Positions 51,036-52,323 of a stretch of DNA of 52,323 nucleotides are shown here, piece after piece; within the stretch, counting starts at the first letter, position 1; each line of letters opens with the position of its first letter. The notes under the pieces are model-generated. The model made no database searches. It was not told the origin of the DNA and saw nothing but the letters and a program-made list of their open reading frames with translations. Both the position numbers and the translations under genes were made by a program. Source of the stretch: Tulasnella sp. 424. Its lineage: Eukaryota; Basidiomycota; Agaricomycetes; Cantharellales; Tulasnellaceae. The stretch spans positions 1 to 52,323 of the forward strand of contig WSUB01000164.1 in the NCBI GenBank assembly GCA_019633425.1. The letters are read 5' to 3'.

Positions 51036-52323
51036 CTACTTATAACCAAGAATGGCTCGAGGACGATATGGCTCGTCGATGGATTTAATCTCCTCGTCAG
51101 TCAACTTAACGTGAACACTATCTGCATACACGGAGCAGCTTAGTCAGCGTGAAATCCATAAACGCAAAGACGCAGACTATGGCGCTTACCGACGAGCTCC
51201 TTCAACTTATCAAGTGATGTCGTGCCGACAATTGGGGCAGTCATAAATGGCTTGGAAAGGGACCATGCAAGAGCAACCTGAGCCATGCTAATTCCGCGCT
51301 TCTCCGCAATCTCCACGACTCTACAGCATTAGTGCCATTCAGTTTCAATGAAATCTGGATGAAGGAAGGACGTTCTCACTTTGTGTTGATGTCGAGAGTG
51401 AAAGGCTCGTGCTGGGTGTTCCTCAAGACCCTGGGTCGCACAATCGTAATCAATCCTTTGAGAGTAAAAGTTGGCCTGACCGTCGGACTTACGGGTCCGT
51501 CTGTCCTCGTACGCTCTCGTCGCGGACCCTTCTCGTCAAGAGGCCCGCCGCGAGAGGTGAATAAGGGATCATCCCGATGCCCATGTCCTGAAGCAAAGGG
51601 ATCATTTCACGCTCTTCTTCTCGATAATAGGCGTTGTGGAGGTTTTGCATGGAAATGAACTGCGTGAGGTTGTGTTCACGAGCGTAGTTCTGCATCTTGT
51701 GGACTTGAACGCGGCGTTAGAACGAAACCGGTCGACTCGGAGAACGATCAAAAGGGAAACATACATTGCCAAGCGTAGCAGGCAGACATTCCAATGTATC
51801 GTACGTATCCGGCCTTGACCACATCGTCCAATGCCTGCATCGTCTCTTCAATGGGAGTTGTATTGTCGAAACGGTGACCTTCGCAGAATTCAGATTTAGA
51901 GAAGGACCAAACAATCGGCCATGAGGCACATACATTGCAGTAGATCGATGTAGTCAAGCTGGAGGCGTTCCAAAGAATGCTTGACGCTTTCAAAGATATG
52001 CTATGTGAATCCCGGTGGTAGTGAAGTTAGCACCAGATCCGGTCAACTTAGAAGGGCACAAAACGACAGCGAACCTTTCTACTTAGCCCTTGTTGATTCA
52101 CATAGCGTTTTTGAGCAATATCGTCTTCAGATAGGAAAGCAAGGCTGTCCGACGTCGATCGCCCAACGGTACCCCACACTTTCGTCATGACGACAATCTC
52201 ATCTCTGGGAAGGTTGTGTTGTTTAATGGCTTTGCCTAAAACAACCTCTGAAAGTCCGTTGGAGTAGAGATTAGCTGTGTCGAAGGCATTGATACCCATG
52301 TCGTAGGCGGCTTTTATGTGCTT
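51036..52323 (-). CDS. Aldo-keto reductase AKR11, 5' end beyond the window
   Basis: Partial: the window ends inside exon 3 ([20 protein letters not shown]), so about the first 47 residues are missing. Tetrad in [18 protein letters not shown] and CHRFDNTTP. Loop [20 protein letters not shown], then QKRYVNQQG. Exon 6 ends LLTRRVRDESVRGQTDP after PYSPLAAG (others PWSPLARG), a change next to a conserved Trp. Exon 7 RVLRNTQHEPFTLDINTK; exon 8 cofactor end [18 protein letters not shown]; last exon [20 protein letters not shown], then PRAILGYK-stop. The array may continue to the right. Confidence 0.88.

Noticed and set aside
13874..52323. Secondary-metabolite cluster
   Set aside because: Apart from the AKRs and one oxygenase there is no backbone enzyme, P450, transporter or pathway regulator.
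1..52323. CRISPR arrays, rRNA, telomere repeats, reverse transcriptase or transposase genes
   Set aside because: None seen on either strand.

Overview
The window looks like nuclear DNA of a filamentous basidiomycete, probably an agaricomycete. Genes are dense and cut by many short (about 50-70 bp) GT-AG introns, promoters carry TATAAAAG boxes, and the conserved genes (eIF2alpha, BUD13, VPS36, SCM3-like, ERG2-like, 5-formyl-THF cyclo-ligase) read as basidiomycete versions. One gene joins a TKL-type kinase to TPR repeats, a fusion I associate with Cantharellales such as Tulasnella. That placement rests on memory and is untested. Exon boundaries were read by eye; where exon sums are given, the spliced model was checked to be a whole number of codons.

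Left part (1-13144): an inverted-repeat-bounded segment holding a broken 5' piece of a mitochondrial Hsp70 gene; a secreted GH25 lysozyme gene; broken copies of neighbouring sequence; a six-exon coiled-coil, low-complexity gene (minus); 2.5 kb without recognisable genes; then a second GH25 gene convergent with eIF2alpha (minus), which is divergent from 5-formyl-THF cyclo-ligase, followed by the splicing factor BUD13/CWC26. The first GH25 gene is a segmental copy of the second and dragged along the last exon of eIF2alpha, now dead.

Right part (13500-52323): a tandem family of eleven aldo-keto reductase (AKR) genes, ten complete and one cut by the window end, all with the same nine-exon plan where I could read it and the same D-Y-K-H catalytic set. 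AKR1-5 point right, AKR6-11 point left, and the two blocks meet tail to tail near 36.4-36.9 kb. Between them sit a prolyl-4-hydroxylase-like 2OG oxygenase, a small unknown membrane protein gene, an aquaporin with altered NPA motifs, VPS36, an SCM3/HJURP-like gene, a multiply broken ERG2 copy and a kinase-TPR gene with two homopolymer frameshifts. A stray 3' end of an AKR gene (34.3 kb), an AKR-style promoter with no gene behind it (44.6 kb) and a BUD13 exon fragment upstream of AKR3 show that the array grew and shrank by repeated unequal duplication, with the BUD13-AKR1 junction as a source.

Nearly every AKR promoter carries several copies of GTGGAGG/CCTCCAC, often as inverted pairs, about 100-300 bp upstream of the start and next to a TATA box. 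This is the best candidate for a shared control element. No PKS, NRPS, P450 or terpene synthase lies in the window, so the AKR array looks like a stand-alone reductase expansion rather than part of a classical biosynthetic cluster.
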